DNA of 64,000 nucleotides from Streptomyces malaysiense (lineage in GTDB: Bacteria > Actinomycetota > Actinomycetes > Streptomycetales > Streptomycetaceae): the NCBI RefSeq assembly GCF_000980885.2, contig NZ_LBDA02000062.1, positions 43,682 through 107,681 of the forward strand, in the 5' to 3' direction. The translations under genes and the position numbers were made by a program. The notes below the pieces were generated by a model. The model saw nothing but the letters and a program-made list of their open reading frames with translations, had not been told where the DNA came from and ran no database searches. Shown here one piece after another: positions 44,954-52,660 of this stretch. How positions within the stretch are numbered: the first letter of the stretch is position 1; every line of letters begins with the position of its first letter.

Positions 44954-45907
44954 ATGCGTGCTCTGCCCGCACGGCGCCTCGCCTCCACCGCCCTGAGCGC
45001 CGCCGTCATCGCCGCGATCACCGGCCCGGTCGCCGTCGCCGTCGACACGGCACGGGGCCAGGCGGACGCCCCCGCCTCCCAGTCCGCCCTGCCCGGCGCC
45101 ACGAAACTCCTCGCCCAGGTCAGAGCGTTGGATCACGCGGGCGCCCTGCCCAAGCCGGTCGTCGAACTGCTCGACCGCTCGCTGACGGAGGGCCGGCTGC
45201 CCGCGGCGGAGGCCGAGCGCCTCGGCGACGCGGCGAAGCAGGCCGTCGCACGCGCGGCTGCGGAAGGGACGCTCGGCGTCGCCAAGGCTCCGGGGGAGCC
45301 GACGACCCCCGCCGTCGTGGTGGCCGCGGCGGAGCCCACGACACCTGCCGCGCCGGCGGTGCCCGCCGATCCGACGGTCTCCGGGGAGCAGACGGCGCCC
45401 GCGGATCCGACGGTCGCCGGTGAGCAGACGACGCCCGCCGCTCCGACCGCTCCCACGGCGGCGGCGACACCCGCCGTGCCCGCCGATCCGGCCCAGGCGG
45501 CGACCCCCGAGGCCGCCGCGAGCGCGGCCGCCCCCGCCACTCCCGCCACCCCCTCGGCCCCCGCTCCCGTCCCCTCGGGGTCCGAGTCCCAGTCGGCGCT
45601 GCCCAAGCCGGCCGCGTCGCCCGCCGTACCGCTCAGCCCGGCCCCGCGGGGGGTGGTCCGCGGCGTGCCCGTCGCCCATGACCTCCTCGGCGATGTGCTG
45701 GCCGCGGTGGATGCCCTGGTGAATGCGGTCGTCTCCGACGTCGACCAGGTGGTCGCCGCCGCCAACGCCCTGGTCGCCCAGTTGCTCGCCGCCCTCCCCG
45801 GCACCGGCCTGCCGACCCCGACCCCCACCGCCACCCCGACCCCCACCCCGACGACGCTCCCGAGCGTGCCCGCCTTGCCGAGCACACCGGTGCCCACGGC
45901 CGGCTGA
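44954..45907 (+). CDS. Secreted Ala/Pro/Thr-rich protein of unknown function
   Basis: A 317-residue protein with signal peptide MRALPARRLASTALSAAVIA to about residue 36. A helical segment (ATKLLAQVRALDHAG to about 105) is followed by a long Pro/Ala/Thr linker with semi-repeats (PADPTVSGEQT, PADPTVAGEQT), then a second helical segment (VAHDLLGDVLAAVDALVNAV, VVAAANALVAQLLAALPG) and a PTPTPTATPTP tail. There is no anchor motif. The ATG at 44954 follows AAAGG. Placed among chaplin genes, it is a candidate surface component; the two helical blocks could dimerise. No family recognised. Confidence 0.75.
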   Translation: MRALPARRLASTALSAAVIAAITGPVAVAVDTARGQADAPASQSALPGATKLLAQVRALDHAGALPKPVVELLDRSLTEGRLPAAEAERLGDAAKQAVARAAAEGTLGVAKAPGEPTTPAVVVAAAEPTTPAAPAVPADPTVSGEQTAPADPTVAGEQTTPAAPTAPTAAATPAVPADPAQAATPEAAASAAAPATPATPSAPAPVPSGSESQSALPKPAASPAVPLSPAPRGVVRGVPVAHDLLGDVLAAVDALVNAVVSDVDQVVAAANALVAQLLAALPGTGLPTPTPTATPTPTPTTLPSVPALPSTPVPTAG

Positions 45908-45946
45908 CCTCCTGGCCCGGCCGCGAACCCGGTCCCGCCGCGGCTG

Positions 45947-45964
45947 AGACATGTTCATATGTCT
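45947..45964. promoter_or_regulatory. Inverted repeat in the promoter region of the 46,034 gene
   Basis: AGACAT (45947-45952) and ATGTCT (45959-45964) form a perfect inverted repeat around GTTCAT, in an AT-rich island 70 bases before the start codon. It could be a regulator site; no -35/-10 pair is convincing. Confidence 0.35.
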
Positions 45965-46033
45965 TGTCGACCATGGGGTTTCCGCCCCGGCGCGGTGCTC
46001 GTTGGACACGTCGTTGCCGAAGAAAGGAACACG

Positions 46034-46324
46034 ATGAAGTCCCTGAAGGCTGCCGCCGTCCTGGCCGGTTCCGTTGCCCTCGCCGGCGTCGCCGCGCCCG
46101 CGTTCGCCTACAACGCCACCGACCTGACGCCCTCCAGCCTCAACGGCGCCGTCGACCAGCTCGCCAAGGGTGACTTCACCCTGCGGGACGTGATGCCGCT
46201 CCAGCATCAGTCGAACGCCCTCGACACCGAGGACAAGGACTCCGTGCTGCACACGGTCAAGGGCGCCACCACCGCGCTGAACCAGCACAACCCGCTGCTC
46301 GGCGGCCTGCCCCTGAAGGGCTGA
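46034..46324 (+). CDS. Small secreted protein next to the chaplins
   Basis: A 96-residue protein with signal peptide MKSLKAAAVLAGSVALAG to AFA (cleavage about residue 25). The mature 71 residues (YNATDLTPSSLNGAVDQLAK, then a charged middle and LNQHNPLLGGLPLKG) contain no cysteine. It is neither a chaplin nor a rodlin and I recognise no family. The ATG at 46034 has AAAGGAAC before it and a strong terminator follows, so it is a discrete transcription unit. Confidence 0.8.
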   Translation: MKSLKAAAVLAGSVALAGVAAPAFAYNATDLTPSSLNGAVDQLAKGDFTLRDVMPLQHQSNALDTEDKDSVLHTVKGATTALNQHNPLLGGLPLKG

Positions 46325-46340
46325 CACCTCCTGCGCGACC

Positions 46341-46372
46341 GGGGCCGGTACCGCATTTGCGGTGCCGGCCCC
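46341..46372 (+). terminator. Terminator of the small secreted protein gene
   Basis: GGGGCCGGTACCGC (46341-46354) pairs with GCGGTGCCGGCCCC (46359-46372; one G-T pair) across ATTT, with CCCCTTT shortly after. Confidence 0.85.
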
Positions 46373-46480
46373 GCCCCTTTCGGGACCGTTTCCCTCGTTC
46401 GTGTGGAGCCCCCCGGTCCACTGGTCCGGACGGGTGAGAAGCCGCCGAGCCGCCCCCGGGCGCGTCGGTATGGTCGCGCG

Positions 46481-46972
46481 GTGACCTCAACCCCCACGGA
46501 ACTGCGCCCCGCCGACCTCGGCACGCTGGTCGTGCTGCCCTGGAGCGGCGCGGCCCCCGACGGCACCGACATGCCCTACCTGCTGGCCTACTCCCTGGGG
46601 GACGCCGCGGGCGGCCCCCAGGCCACCGCGGCCGCGGTCGAGCAGCTGCTGGTGAGCAACGGACTGCCGGTCGGCGGTGACATGGTCGACGGCACCCACC
46701 GGCCCAGCCTCCCCATCACCCTGCTGGTGGAGGCCGGCCAGGCCGTCGTACGGATGCCGCGGCTGATCGCCCAGGCCCCCGCGCCGCCGCAGTGGCTCGC
46801 CGCCGTCCGCGCCCGCGGCTTCGCCTACCTGGTCTTCACCACCCGCGCCTGGCCCGAGGGCGCGCCCGGCAGGATCGTGCAGCCGGCCGAGCTGGCCGCG
46901 TTCGCCGGCGCCCCGGAGACCCTGCACGCCGCCGCGCACGTCGTGCTGCCGGCCACCAGTCTGCGTGGCTGA
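46481..46972 (+). CDS. DUF5949 family protein
   Basis: A 163-residue cytoplasmic protein with the features I recall for the Streptomyces DUF5949 family: TELRPADLGTLVVLPWSG near the start, MPYLLAYSLGD, GTHRPSLPITLLVEAG and a hydrophobic FAYLVFTTRAWPEG strand. Function unknown. The GTG at 46481 is chosen because homology-like sequence starts there; a long in-frame extension upstream runs into the terminator. It stands alone between the secreted proteins and the tyrosinase pair. Confidence 0.7.
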   Translation: MTSTPTELRPADLGTLVVLPWSGAAPDGTDMPYLLAYSLGDAAGGPQATAAAVEQLLVSNGLPVGGDMVDGTHRPSLPITLLVEAGQAVVRMPRLIAQAPAPPQWLAAVRARGFAYLVFTTRAWPEGAPGRIVQPAELAAFAGAPETLHAAAHVVLPATSLRG

Positions 46973-47420
46973 GGGCGTGGACGAGGGCCGGGGCCCCGGC
47001 ATACGGCGGCACGGACGAGGGACCGTACGAGCGTGACCGGCCGGCGGGCGAAGAGCGCGGCCGGCCTTCACGAAAGACGAGCCCGCCGACGATTACGGCG
47101 GCCGGGGGAATCGGACGCCGCCCGCGTGCTCCGTCCCGGCAACACCGGTTACGCGGTACGGTCGCCGAACTCTCGCATCCGGAAGGGGCAGTAAGCGAGA
47201 TGGAGCCGACCCCCTGAGGAACCCTCGCCGTCGTGCTGGCCGGTGCCGCGGCCGGCGTGAGCGCGACCGCCCCTGCCGCCGCGGCCGACGACCTGGGCCC
47301 GGGCCCGGTCCGGTAACCCCCAGGGCTCCCTCATCAGCGCCGTTCGGCCGTACGCCGGTGACCCGGCCTCTCCCGGTCCGTTAGCGGGTACGACATCTGT
47401 TCCCGGACGAGGAGAGTGCG
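46973..47420. other. Gap containing a secreted-protein remnant
   Basis: About 450 bases without an intact gene. The only coding-like segment is the fragment at 47200-47316, listed separately. Confidence 0.5.
47200..47316 (+). pseudogene. Possible remnant of a small secreted protein
   Basis: From ATG 47200 the frame reads MEPTP, a TGA stop, then TLAVVLAGAAAGVSATAPAA and AADDLGPGPVR before TAA. The second part looks exactly like a signal peptide with its cleavage site and the first mature residues, but it is cut off at both ends. It may be a decayed gene; the short length means chance cannot be ruled out. Confidence 0.35.
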
Positions 47421-47993
47421 ATGGTCGACGGCGACGGCGCGACTGCGGCGGGCGCGACAGAGCAGGTCAGAGCGAGTACGACGGCCGGTCCCGGACGCCG
47501 GCGGGTGACGCGGGGGCTGCTGTCCTGCGTCGCCGCCCTCGCCCTCGCGCCGGTCGTCGCCGCCTCCCGGCCGGTGCCCCCGGCCGCCGGCGGTGACTCC
47601 TTCGACGAGACGTACCGGGGGCGGCACATCCAGGGCGTACGACTGCCGGCCGCCGGACGCAGCACGTCCGACGACGCCTGGCGGATCACCGTCGACGGCC
47701 GCCCGCTGCACCTGATGCGGAGGGCCGACGGCACCTGGCTGAGCATGGTCGACCACTACACGTCGTACCGCACGCCCCTGGAGGCGGCGCGGGCCGCGGT
47801 GGACGAACTCGGCCCCGGCCAGCGGCTGTGCGATCTGGCCCCGGGCCTGTTGGACCACACCCTGCCCGACGGCGCCAAGGACATGATGGGCCGCATGGGC
47901 ACGACCGTGGACATGGACGGCATGGACATGGGCGGTGTGGGCGCGGGCGGCACGGGCATGAGGGTGGGGGGCCGGCATGGCGTACGTTCGTAA
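47421..47993 (+). CDS. melD1: Tyrosinase cofactor (MelC1/MelD1-type copper chaperone)
   Basis: A 190-residue exported cofactor that loads copper into the partner tyrosinase and carries it through the Tat pathway. An Arg-rich N-region (PGRRRVTRGLLS) precedes a hydrophobic signal. The conserved part has FDETYRGRHIQG, WRITVDGRPLHLMRRADGTW and VDHYTSYRTPLEAARAAVDE. The C-terminus adds a Met-rich tail (MMGRMG, MDGMDMGG), which could bind copper. The ATG at 47421 follows GAGGAGA. It overlaps the tyrosinase gene by 17 bases. The melD naming follows S. coelicolor gene order from memory. Confidence 0.88.
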   Translation: MVDGDGATAAGATEQVRASTTAGPGRRRVTRGLLSCVAALALAPVVAASRPVPPAAGGDSFDETYRGRHIQGVRLPAAGRSTSDDAWRITVDGRPLHLMRRADGTWLSMVDHYTSYRTPLEAARAAVDELGPGQRLCDLAPGLLDHTLPDGAKDMMGRMGTTVDMDGMDMGGVGAGGTGMRVGGRHGVRS

Positions 47994-48843
47994 GAACGTC
48001 GGCGGCCTCACCGCGAACGAGCGGAAGCGGTTCGTGGACGCCCTGCTGGAGGTCAAGAGGCGCGGTGAGTACGACGAGTTCGTGCGCACCCACATCGCGT
48101 ACTTCGCCGCCGACGGCGAGACCCATCTTCGCGCCGCCCACATGGCACCGTCCTTCCTGCCCTGGCACCGCCGGTTCCTGCTGGACCTGGAGAGCGCGCT
48201 GCGTCGCGTCGATCCCTCGGTGACCCTGCCGTACTGGGACTGGACCCGCGACCGCACGACGACCTCGACGCCCTGGACCAAGGACCTGCTCGGCGGCAAC
48301 GGCCGGCGCTCCGACCAGCAGGTGGTGAACGGGCCGTTCGCCTATGCGACGGGCGGCTGGACCATCAAGGTGGGTGTCACCGACGGCCGTTACCTCACCC
48401 GCGACCTCGGCCGCGCCGCCTCACCCCTCCAACTGCCCACGAAGGACGACGTGAACTGGGCGCTGAACGACCCGGTCTACGACGTACGGCCCTGGGACTC
48501 GACCGTCACCCAGGGGTTCCGGAACAAGCTGGAGGGCTGGGGCACCGGCAGCGGCAGCGCCTCCTGGCACAACCACAACCGGGTGCACCGCTGGGTCGGC
48601 GGGGCGATGCTCGGCGCCGCGTCCGTCAACGACCCGGTGTTCTGGCTCCATCACGCCTACCTCGACATGCAGTGGGAACGCTGGCAGCGGGCGCACAGCA
48701 GTCACCGCTATCTGCCGGCCGACCCACCCGGCGCCGACGACCCGCAGCACGGCCGGGTCGTCGCCCGCCACGACAAGCTGCCGCCGTGGAACGACACCCC
48801 GGATCAGCTGGAGGACATGAGCGGGATCTACCGGTACGAGTGA
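47977..48843 (+). CDS. melD2: Tyrosinase (MelC2/MelD2-type)
   Basis: A 288-residue type 3 copper monooxygenase that oxidises phenols to quinones (melanin formation). CuA ligands are His39 (RTHIAYF), His55 (RAAHMAP) and His64 (LPWHRRFL). CuB ligands lie in SWHNHNRVHRWVGG and DPVFWLHHAYLDMQW. It has no signal peptide of its own and should leave the cell bound to its cofactor. The start overlaps the cofactor gene. A strong hairpin terminator lies between it and the convergent chaplin gene. Confidence 0.93.
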   Translation: MAYVRKNVGGLTANERKRFVDALLEVKRRGEYDEFVRTHIAYFAADGETHLRAAHMAPSFLPWHRRFLLDLESALRRVDPSVTLPYWDWTRDRTTTSTPWTKDLLGGNGRRSDQQVVNGPFAYATGGWTIKVGVTDGRYLTRDLGRAASPLQLPTKDDVNWALNDPVYDVRPWDSTVTQGFRNKLEGWGTGSGSASWHNHNRVHRWVGGAMLGAASVNDPVFWLHHAYLDMQWERWQRAHSSHRYLPADPPGADDPQHGRVVARHDKLPPWNDTPDQLEDMSGIYRYE

Positions 48844-48873
48844 GTCCGCACCGGTGGGTCCGTGCCGGTGACA

Positions 48874-48914
48874 CGCGAAGAGCCCCGGCGCTCGGAGTGC
48901 CGGGGCTCTTCGCG
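48874..48914. terminator. Bidirectional terminator
   Basis: CGCGAAGAGCCCCGGC (48874-48889) pairs perfectly with GCCGGGGCTCTTCGCG (48899-48914), between the convergent tyrosinase and chaplin genes. Confidence 0.9.
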
Positions 48915-48953
48915 GCGTGCGACGGGGCCTCGGCCGCCGCAGGCGTTGCCGCT

Positions 48954-49208
48954 CTACACGAGGGTGCCGCCCTGGTTGACGCAGCCGTTGCCGAAGGCCG
49001 GGTTCAGCAGACCGATGACGTCGACGGAGTCGCCGCACACGTTCACCGGGATGTTGACCGGGACCTGGACCACGTCGCCGGACAGCATGCCGGGCGAATC
49101 GGCGCCCGTGCCCTGGGCGCACGCGTCGGCCAGAGCCAGCCCGGCTCCGCCGATCACCACGGCGCCGGTACCGAGGGCCACGGCGGCCGCCTTCGCGATG
49201 CGAGACAT
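48954..49208 (-). CDS. Short chaplin (ChpG-position)
   Basis: An 84-residue short chaplin: signal peptide MSRIAKAAAVALGTGAVVIG to ALA, then the chaplin domain with ADSPGMLSGDVVQVPVNIPV, NVCGDSVDVIGLLNPAFGN and GCVNQGGTLV. It has an extra Cys early in the mature part (DACAQG) and a longer C-terminus, as I recall for ChpG. The ATG at 49208 has AGGAGG seven bases upstream. It is transcribed towards the tyrosinase pair. Confidence 0.92.
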   Translation of the reverse strand: MSRIAKAAAVALGTGAVVIGGAGLALADACAQGTGADSPGMLSGDVVQVPVNIPVNVCGDSVDVIGLLNPAFGNGCVNQGGTLV

Positions 49209-49347
49209 CACGTTCCTCCTGTTGCTCGGGACACGCGACGGCTGGTCTCGCCGTCGCACTCCACCTTCAACGTGGCCCTCCGGCAGGGGTCACGGTGATC
49301 AGCGGGAGATCACCCTTTCAACGGAGACGTTTCCGATACCTGAGGTT

Positions 49348-50307
49348 TCACGGCAATTGTCGTACCGGAGATTTCGCCAGATAGGCCTGGATGTCCTCCA
49401 CGGCCTGGGTGAAGTACGTCCGGTAGTTGGCCGCGGAGACATAGCCGAGGTGCGGGGTGGCGAGCAGCCGGGGGGCGGTGCGCATCGGATGGCCGGCGGG
49501 CAGCGGCTCGATGTCGAAGACGTCGATGCCGGCGCCCGCGATCCGGCCCTCGTGCAGCGCGGCGAGCAGGGCGTCCTGGTCCACCACCGAGGCCCGGGAG
49601 GTGTTGACCAGGTAGGCGGTCGGCTTCAGGAGGGCGAGTTCGGCGGCGCCGATCAGCCCCCGGGTGCGGTCGCCGCCGGGCACGTGCACGGAGACGAAGT
49701 CGCTGTCCGCCAGCAACTCCTCCTTGGAGGCGGCAAGTTCGGCCCCGGCCGCCGCGGCGCGCTCCTCGGTCAGTCGTGGGCTCCACGCGGCGACGCGCAT
49801 GCCGAAGGCGAGCCCGACCCGCGCGACGCTGCCGCCGATCCGGCCGAGCCCGAGCACACCGAGACGGGCGCCGTGCAGATCGGCGCCGACCGTGGACTGC
49901 CAGGGCCCGCCGGTGCGCAGCGCGGTGTTCTCCTGGACGATCCCCCGGGCGAGCCCGAGCAGCAGCGCCCAGGTCAGTTCCACCGGGGGAGTCCCGGAAC
50001 TCTGCGTCCCGCACACTGTGACGCCGTGTGCCTCGGCCGCCGCGTAGTCGATCACGGTGTTGCGCATCCCGGTCGCCACGATCAGCCGCAGCCGGGGCAG
50101 CCGGGCGAGCAGCGATCCCGGGAAGCCGACGCGTTCGCGCAGGGTGACGACGATGTCGTACTCGGCGAGCGCCGCGGCGAGCGCGTCCTCGTCGGCCAGG
50201 TGCTCACGCAGCGACACGACCTCCACCGCGTCCCCGAGCACCGACCAGTCGGCCGACTCGGTGGCCACGCCCTGGAAGTCGTCCAGCACCGCACAACGAA
50301 GTCCCAC
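49348..50307 (-). CDS. D-2-hydroxyacid dehydrogenase family protein
   Basis: A 319-residue NAD-dependent dehydrogenase of the 2-hydroxyacid/phosphoglycerate dehydrogenase family. The Rossmann motif is LGVLGLGRIGGSVARVGLAF (about residues 145-164), preceded by VELTWALLLGLARG. The catalytic Arg lies in LVNTSRASVVDQ, the Glu in AGIDVFDIEPLP and the His in LLATPHLGYV. The substrate is not predictable. The GTG at 50307 has GGGGAG nine bases before it. A block of three 18-bp tandem repeats begins 16 bases upstream. Confidence 0.88.
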   Translation of the reverse strand: MGLRCAVLDDFQGVATESADWSVLGDAVEVVSLREHLADEDALAAALAEYDIVVTLRERVGFPGSLLARLPRLRLIVATGMRNTVIDYAAAEAHGVTVCGTQSSGTPPVELTWALLLGLARGIVQENTALRTGGPWQSTVGADLHGARLGVLGLGRIGGSVARVGLAFGMRVAAWSPRLTEERAAAAGAELAASKEELLADSDFVSVHVPGGDRTRGLIGAAELALLKPTAYLVNTSRASVVDQDALLAALHEGRIAGAGIDVFDIEPLPAGHPMRTAPRLLATPHLGYVSAANYRTYFTQAVEDIQAYLAKSPVRQLP

Positions 50308-50322
50308 GCCGTTCTCCCCTCG

Positions 50323-50376
50323 CGATCCGAGCACTCCGAGCGATCCGAGCACTCCGAGCGATCCGAGCACTCCGAG
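50323..50376. repeat. Three exact tandem copies of an 18-bp unit
   Basis: CGATCCGAGCACTCCGAG repeats exactly at 50323-50340, 50341-50358 and 50359-50376. Each unit is itself two related 9-mers. The array sits in the 5' region of the hydroxyacid dehydrogenase gene, where it may be a regulator-binding array or simply a slippage-prone spacer. Confidence 0.9.
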
Positions 50377-50530
50377 CGTCTCGAAGTATGTCGGACGGTG
50401 AGGTGGGTTACGCGGGGGCGGGTGCCAACTCCCCCTGGCCGACGCGCGGATCGGCGGGACCGCGAGCTCGCACCCACCGCGTACTCGATATCGTGGTGGG
50501 CCGAAGAGGGGGAGAGGGGGAGGAGTCCGG

Positions 50531-50761
50531 ATGGACGGAACCGGGAACGACGAGGGGCGCCGGGCTCGACGAGCCCGGGTCGTCCGCCGCGCGCAATTCG
50601 CCCTGCTGGTCGTGGTCGTCCTCCTGGCCGGCGCTCGTGTGTGGGAGCGAGAGCACGGAGACGGCTCCGACTCGATCGTGTTCGGCCTGATGGCAGGATC
50701 GGCGCTCTCGATCGGGGTCGTCGAGCGCTACCGGAGGAGCCTGACCAGGGGATCGCGATGA
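50531..50761 (+). CDS. Small membrane protein of unknown function
   Basis: A 76-residue protein: a basic N-terminus (RRARRARVVRR), one clear membrane helix (AQFALLVVVVLLAGARVW), a short loop and a second weak helix (SIVFGLMAGSALSIGVV) before a basic tail. The ATG at 50531 follows GGAGGAG. It resembles small two-helix Streptomyces proteins without assigned function. The next gene on the same strand begins 127 bases later. Confidence 0.65.
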   Translation: MDGTGNDEGRRARRARVVRRAQFALLVVVVLLAGARVWEREHGDGSDSIVFGLMAGSALSIGVVERYRRSLTRGSR

Positions 50762-50887
50762 CCGGCCAGTGACCGCGGACGCTTGGGAGGGCTCCCCGGT
50801 ACTCCACGGCCGGCCGCCACGACGTGGTGACCAACAGCGCACATGCCGCGCTGGGCACCGGTCCGACAGCACCAGGAGGAACCACCG

Positions 50888-51388
50888 ATGGCCGATCAAG
50901 AGAACAAGTACGAGTACTTCACCGAGATGCACCGTGGCTACGATCCGCCCCGCGTGATCGGGCTGTGGCGTCGCCGCGACGACGAGTTCTGGGAGTACGT
51001 CTCGTTCCTCGATTGGGCATGGCACCCGGTAGGCGATAACGGGGCGGTGAAGAGCCCGCCGATGGCGACCAGCCTCGAGCCGATCTCGGCCGAACGCGCG
51101 GCGCAGTTGGAGGCCGACCGGCAGGGCTGGGTCCAGCACTGGGCGCTGTACCTCGACGAGGCGGAATACCGCGACGGTGTCACGCCGGTCACGGTGGTGC
51201 GTCGCCGAAGCAGCCCCGAGCGTGTGATGGACGAGGCCTTCGTCGTCGGGGACAAGTGGGCACCGGACCCGGTCATCCACGAGTTCACCCACTCCCGCTC
51301 CGACCACCATCTGGAGGAGATCACCGTGGAGCGGGCGGGGAGCCTGATCCGTGAGCTGCGTGGGGTCACGGGAGCAACGGAGCTGTGA
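50888..51388 (+). CDS. Conserved-looking hypothetical protein
   Basis: A 166-residue soluble acidic protein rich in Trp (WRRRDDEFWEYVSFLDWAWH) and charged residues, with no signal, membrane helix or cysteine pair. The ATG at 50888 follows AGGAGGA, an excellent ribosome site. I do not recognise a family. The lower third-position GC bias of parts of it suggests a less ordinary origin than its neighbours. Confidence 0.7.
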   Translation: MADQENKYEYFTEMHRGYDPPRVIGLWRRRDDEFWEYVSFLDWAWHPVGDNGAVKSPPMATSLEPISAERAAQLEADRQGWVQHWALYLDEAEYRDGVTPVTVVRRRSSPERVMDEAFVVGDKWAPDPVIHEFTHSRSDHHLEEITVERAGSLIRELRGVTGATEL

Positions 51389-51482
51389 GCGACGAAGAAC
51401 CCGGGTGGAGCGGGGAGGGCCCGGAGGCTCGGCTTCCCCTCACCGCTCGGGTCGGGCGAACCGCACGCCGACTCGGCCGACG

Positions 51483-51872
51483 TCAGAGGCCTCGGCGCGA
51501 CTTGCGCTGAGCGCGCTTCGCTTCCTTCTCCGCTTGCTTCAGCGCCGCCCGCTGCTGCCGCTCCGCCTCGCGGGCGGCCGCTGCCGCCTCCTTCTCCTCG
51601 GCGCTGTCACACAGCAGTTCGGCGACGGAGAAGCGGCAGCCGAAGCCGTGCGTGTCGCCGTCGTTGACCAGCAGGAAGCCTTCGCCGGTCCGGAACAGCC
51701 GGGTCCTTACGGGGTTCAACGGGTGTCGTGCCTGGTAGGAGCGGGCGCGCTCTTCCAGGCGGGCCAGGGCGTCCTCGCGCGTGCCGAGGAAGTGCTCCAG
51801 AACCGTCGCCGAACAGCTGTGGGTGTACGTCCCCCGCATCTCTTCGACGATCAGGCCCCACCGCTGTGACAT
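51483..51872 (-). CDS. Hypothetical protein with a charged coiled-coil tail
   Basis: A 129-residue protein. An N-terminal globular part (MSQRWGLIVEEMRGTYTHSC, then a helix and TRLFRTGEGFLLVNDGDTHG) is followed by a 45-residue, strongly charged coiled-coil or basic tail (EKEAAAAAREAERQQRAALK to RKSRRGL). The tail could bind nucleic acid. Streptomyces genomes hold many such orphan proteins. No family name is assigned. Confidence 0.65.
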   Translation of the reverse strand: MSQRWGLIVEEMRGTYTHSCSATVLEHFLGTREDALARLEERARSYQARHPLNPVRTRLFRTGEGFLLVNDGDTHGFGCRFSVAELLCDSAEEKEAAAAAREAERQQRAALKQAEKEAKRAQRKSRRGL

Positions 51873-52279
51873 CGCTCCCCCGATCCCAGAGTCCGGGAGA
51901 CCGGTTCCCGGCCTCCGCGGCGTACGGCTGTCTCCCCACCACCGGCGCGTGCCCAGCGTACGGTCTGATCCGCTGTCACGAACCGGGCCCCCGCTCCTCC
52001 GGCGACGACAGTGTCGCCGTGCTTCCGGCCACCTGCGCCCGCTGCGCCGGCGGGTGGCCGCCCGATCCGGAGAAGCGGCTGGAAGCGGCTGGAAGCGGCT
52101 GGAGATCTTCCCCCCGGGAGTCGTCCACCGGCCGGGGTGTCGGCCCGGAACTTCGACACGTATTCGACGCGGCCACCCGCAAGATCCCGGTGCCGGCCGG
52201 ATCGCCCCGGAGCCCGCCCTTGATCACCAGAGGCGCTTCTGGGGCTGACGCGCGCCCGGCCGCACCCACTTTGACCAGC
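51873..52279. other. Gap of about 400 bases without a supported gene
   Basis: Frames across this stretch lack ribosome sites and plausible composition. The only structure is three exact tandem copies of GAAGCGGCTG (52072-52101). Confidence 0.45.
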
Positions 52280-52305
52280 AAAAAGCCCTCCCCGAAGGGA
52301 GGGCT
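52280..52305 (-). terminator. Terminator of the tRNA gene
   Basis: On the minus strand AGCCCTCCC-TTCG-GGGAGGGCT (52284-52305) is followed by TTTTT (52284-52280), a textbook intrinsic terminator with a UUCG tetraloop directly behind the tRNA. Confidence 0.93.
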
Positions 52306-52310
52306 GCGGA

Positions 52311-52386
52311 TGGCGCCCCCGGCAGGACTCGAACCTGCGGCCAAGCGCTTAGAAGGCGCCTGCTCTATCCGCTGAGCTACGGGGGC
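52311..52386 (-). tRNA. tRNA-Arg (anticodon TCT)
   Basis: A 76-base cloverleaf reading down from 52386: acceptor stem GCCCCCG/CGGGGGC, D arm GCTC...GAGC, anticodon arm GGCGC-CTTCTAA-GCGCT with TCT in the loop, T arm GCAGG-TTCGAGT-CCTGC and an encoded 3' CCA (52313-52311). It decodes AGA, a very rare codon in this genome. It shows no sign of an integrated element at its 3' end. Confidence 0.96.
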
Positions 52387-52660
52387 CTGGTGGCGCGTTC
52401 AAGGATAAAGCTCCCTGCTCGCCGACCCTGTCGCTTCGCCTCCGTGGCTCGATGTGGAGGTTCGGTGAAGCGGTCCTGATAATCGCAGGCGGGTACGAAT
52501 CGTGCAGCGCTTTTGGCGTCCGACGCCACCGGGTGTTGTGCACTCGTTATGCCTGGCCCGCGCCCATGTCCCAGTCGCCCCATCCGCCCTTTCTGTTCCG
52601 TCGGCGCGCAGGCATGTCCATATGCTTCAGAATTCCCCTAAAATTGGGCATTCTTCACAT
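52387..52660 (+). promoter_or_regulatory. Upstream region of the dynamin-like operon with a -10 box
   Basis: A 274-base AT-richer gap. TAAAAT at 52639-52644 is a good -10 hexamer. Transcription would then begin about 10 bases before the GTG codons at 52661 and 52664, giving a leaderless or nearly leaderless mRNA, in agreement with the lack of a ribosome site. The -35 region is weak. Confidence 0.4.

Noticed and set aside
52072..52101. Three tandem GAAGCGGCTG copies considered as a CRISPR or regulator array
   Set aside because: There are no spacers between copies and only ten bases per unit; this is a simple tandem repeat. No CRISPR array occurs in the window.
52311..52386. tRNA-Arg considered as an integration site of a mobile element
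   Set aside because: No integrase is adjacent and I saw no second copy of the tRNA 3' end in the flanking sequence, although the accessory stretch begins 7 kb away.
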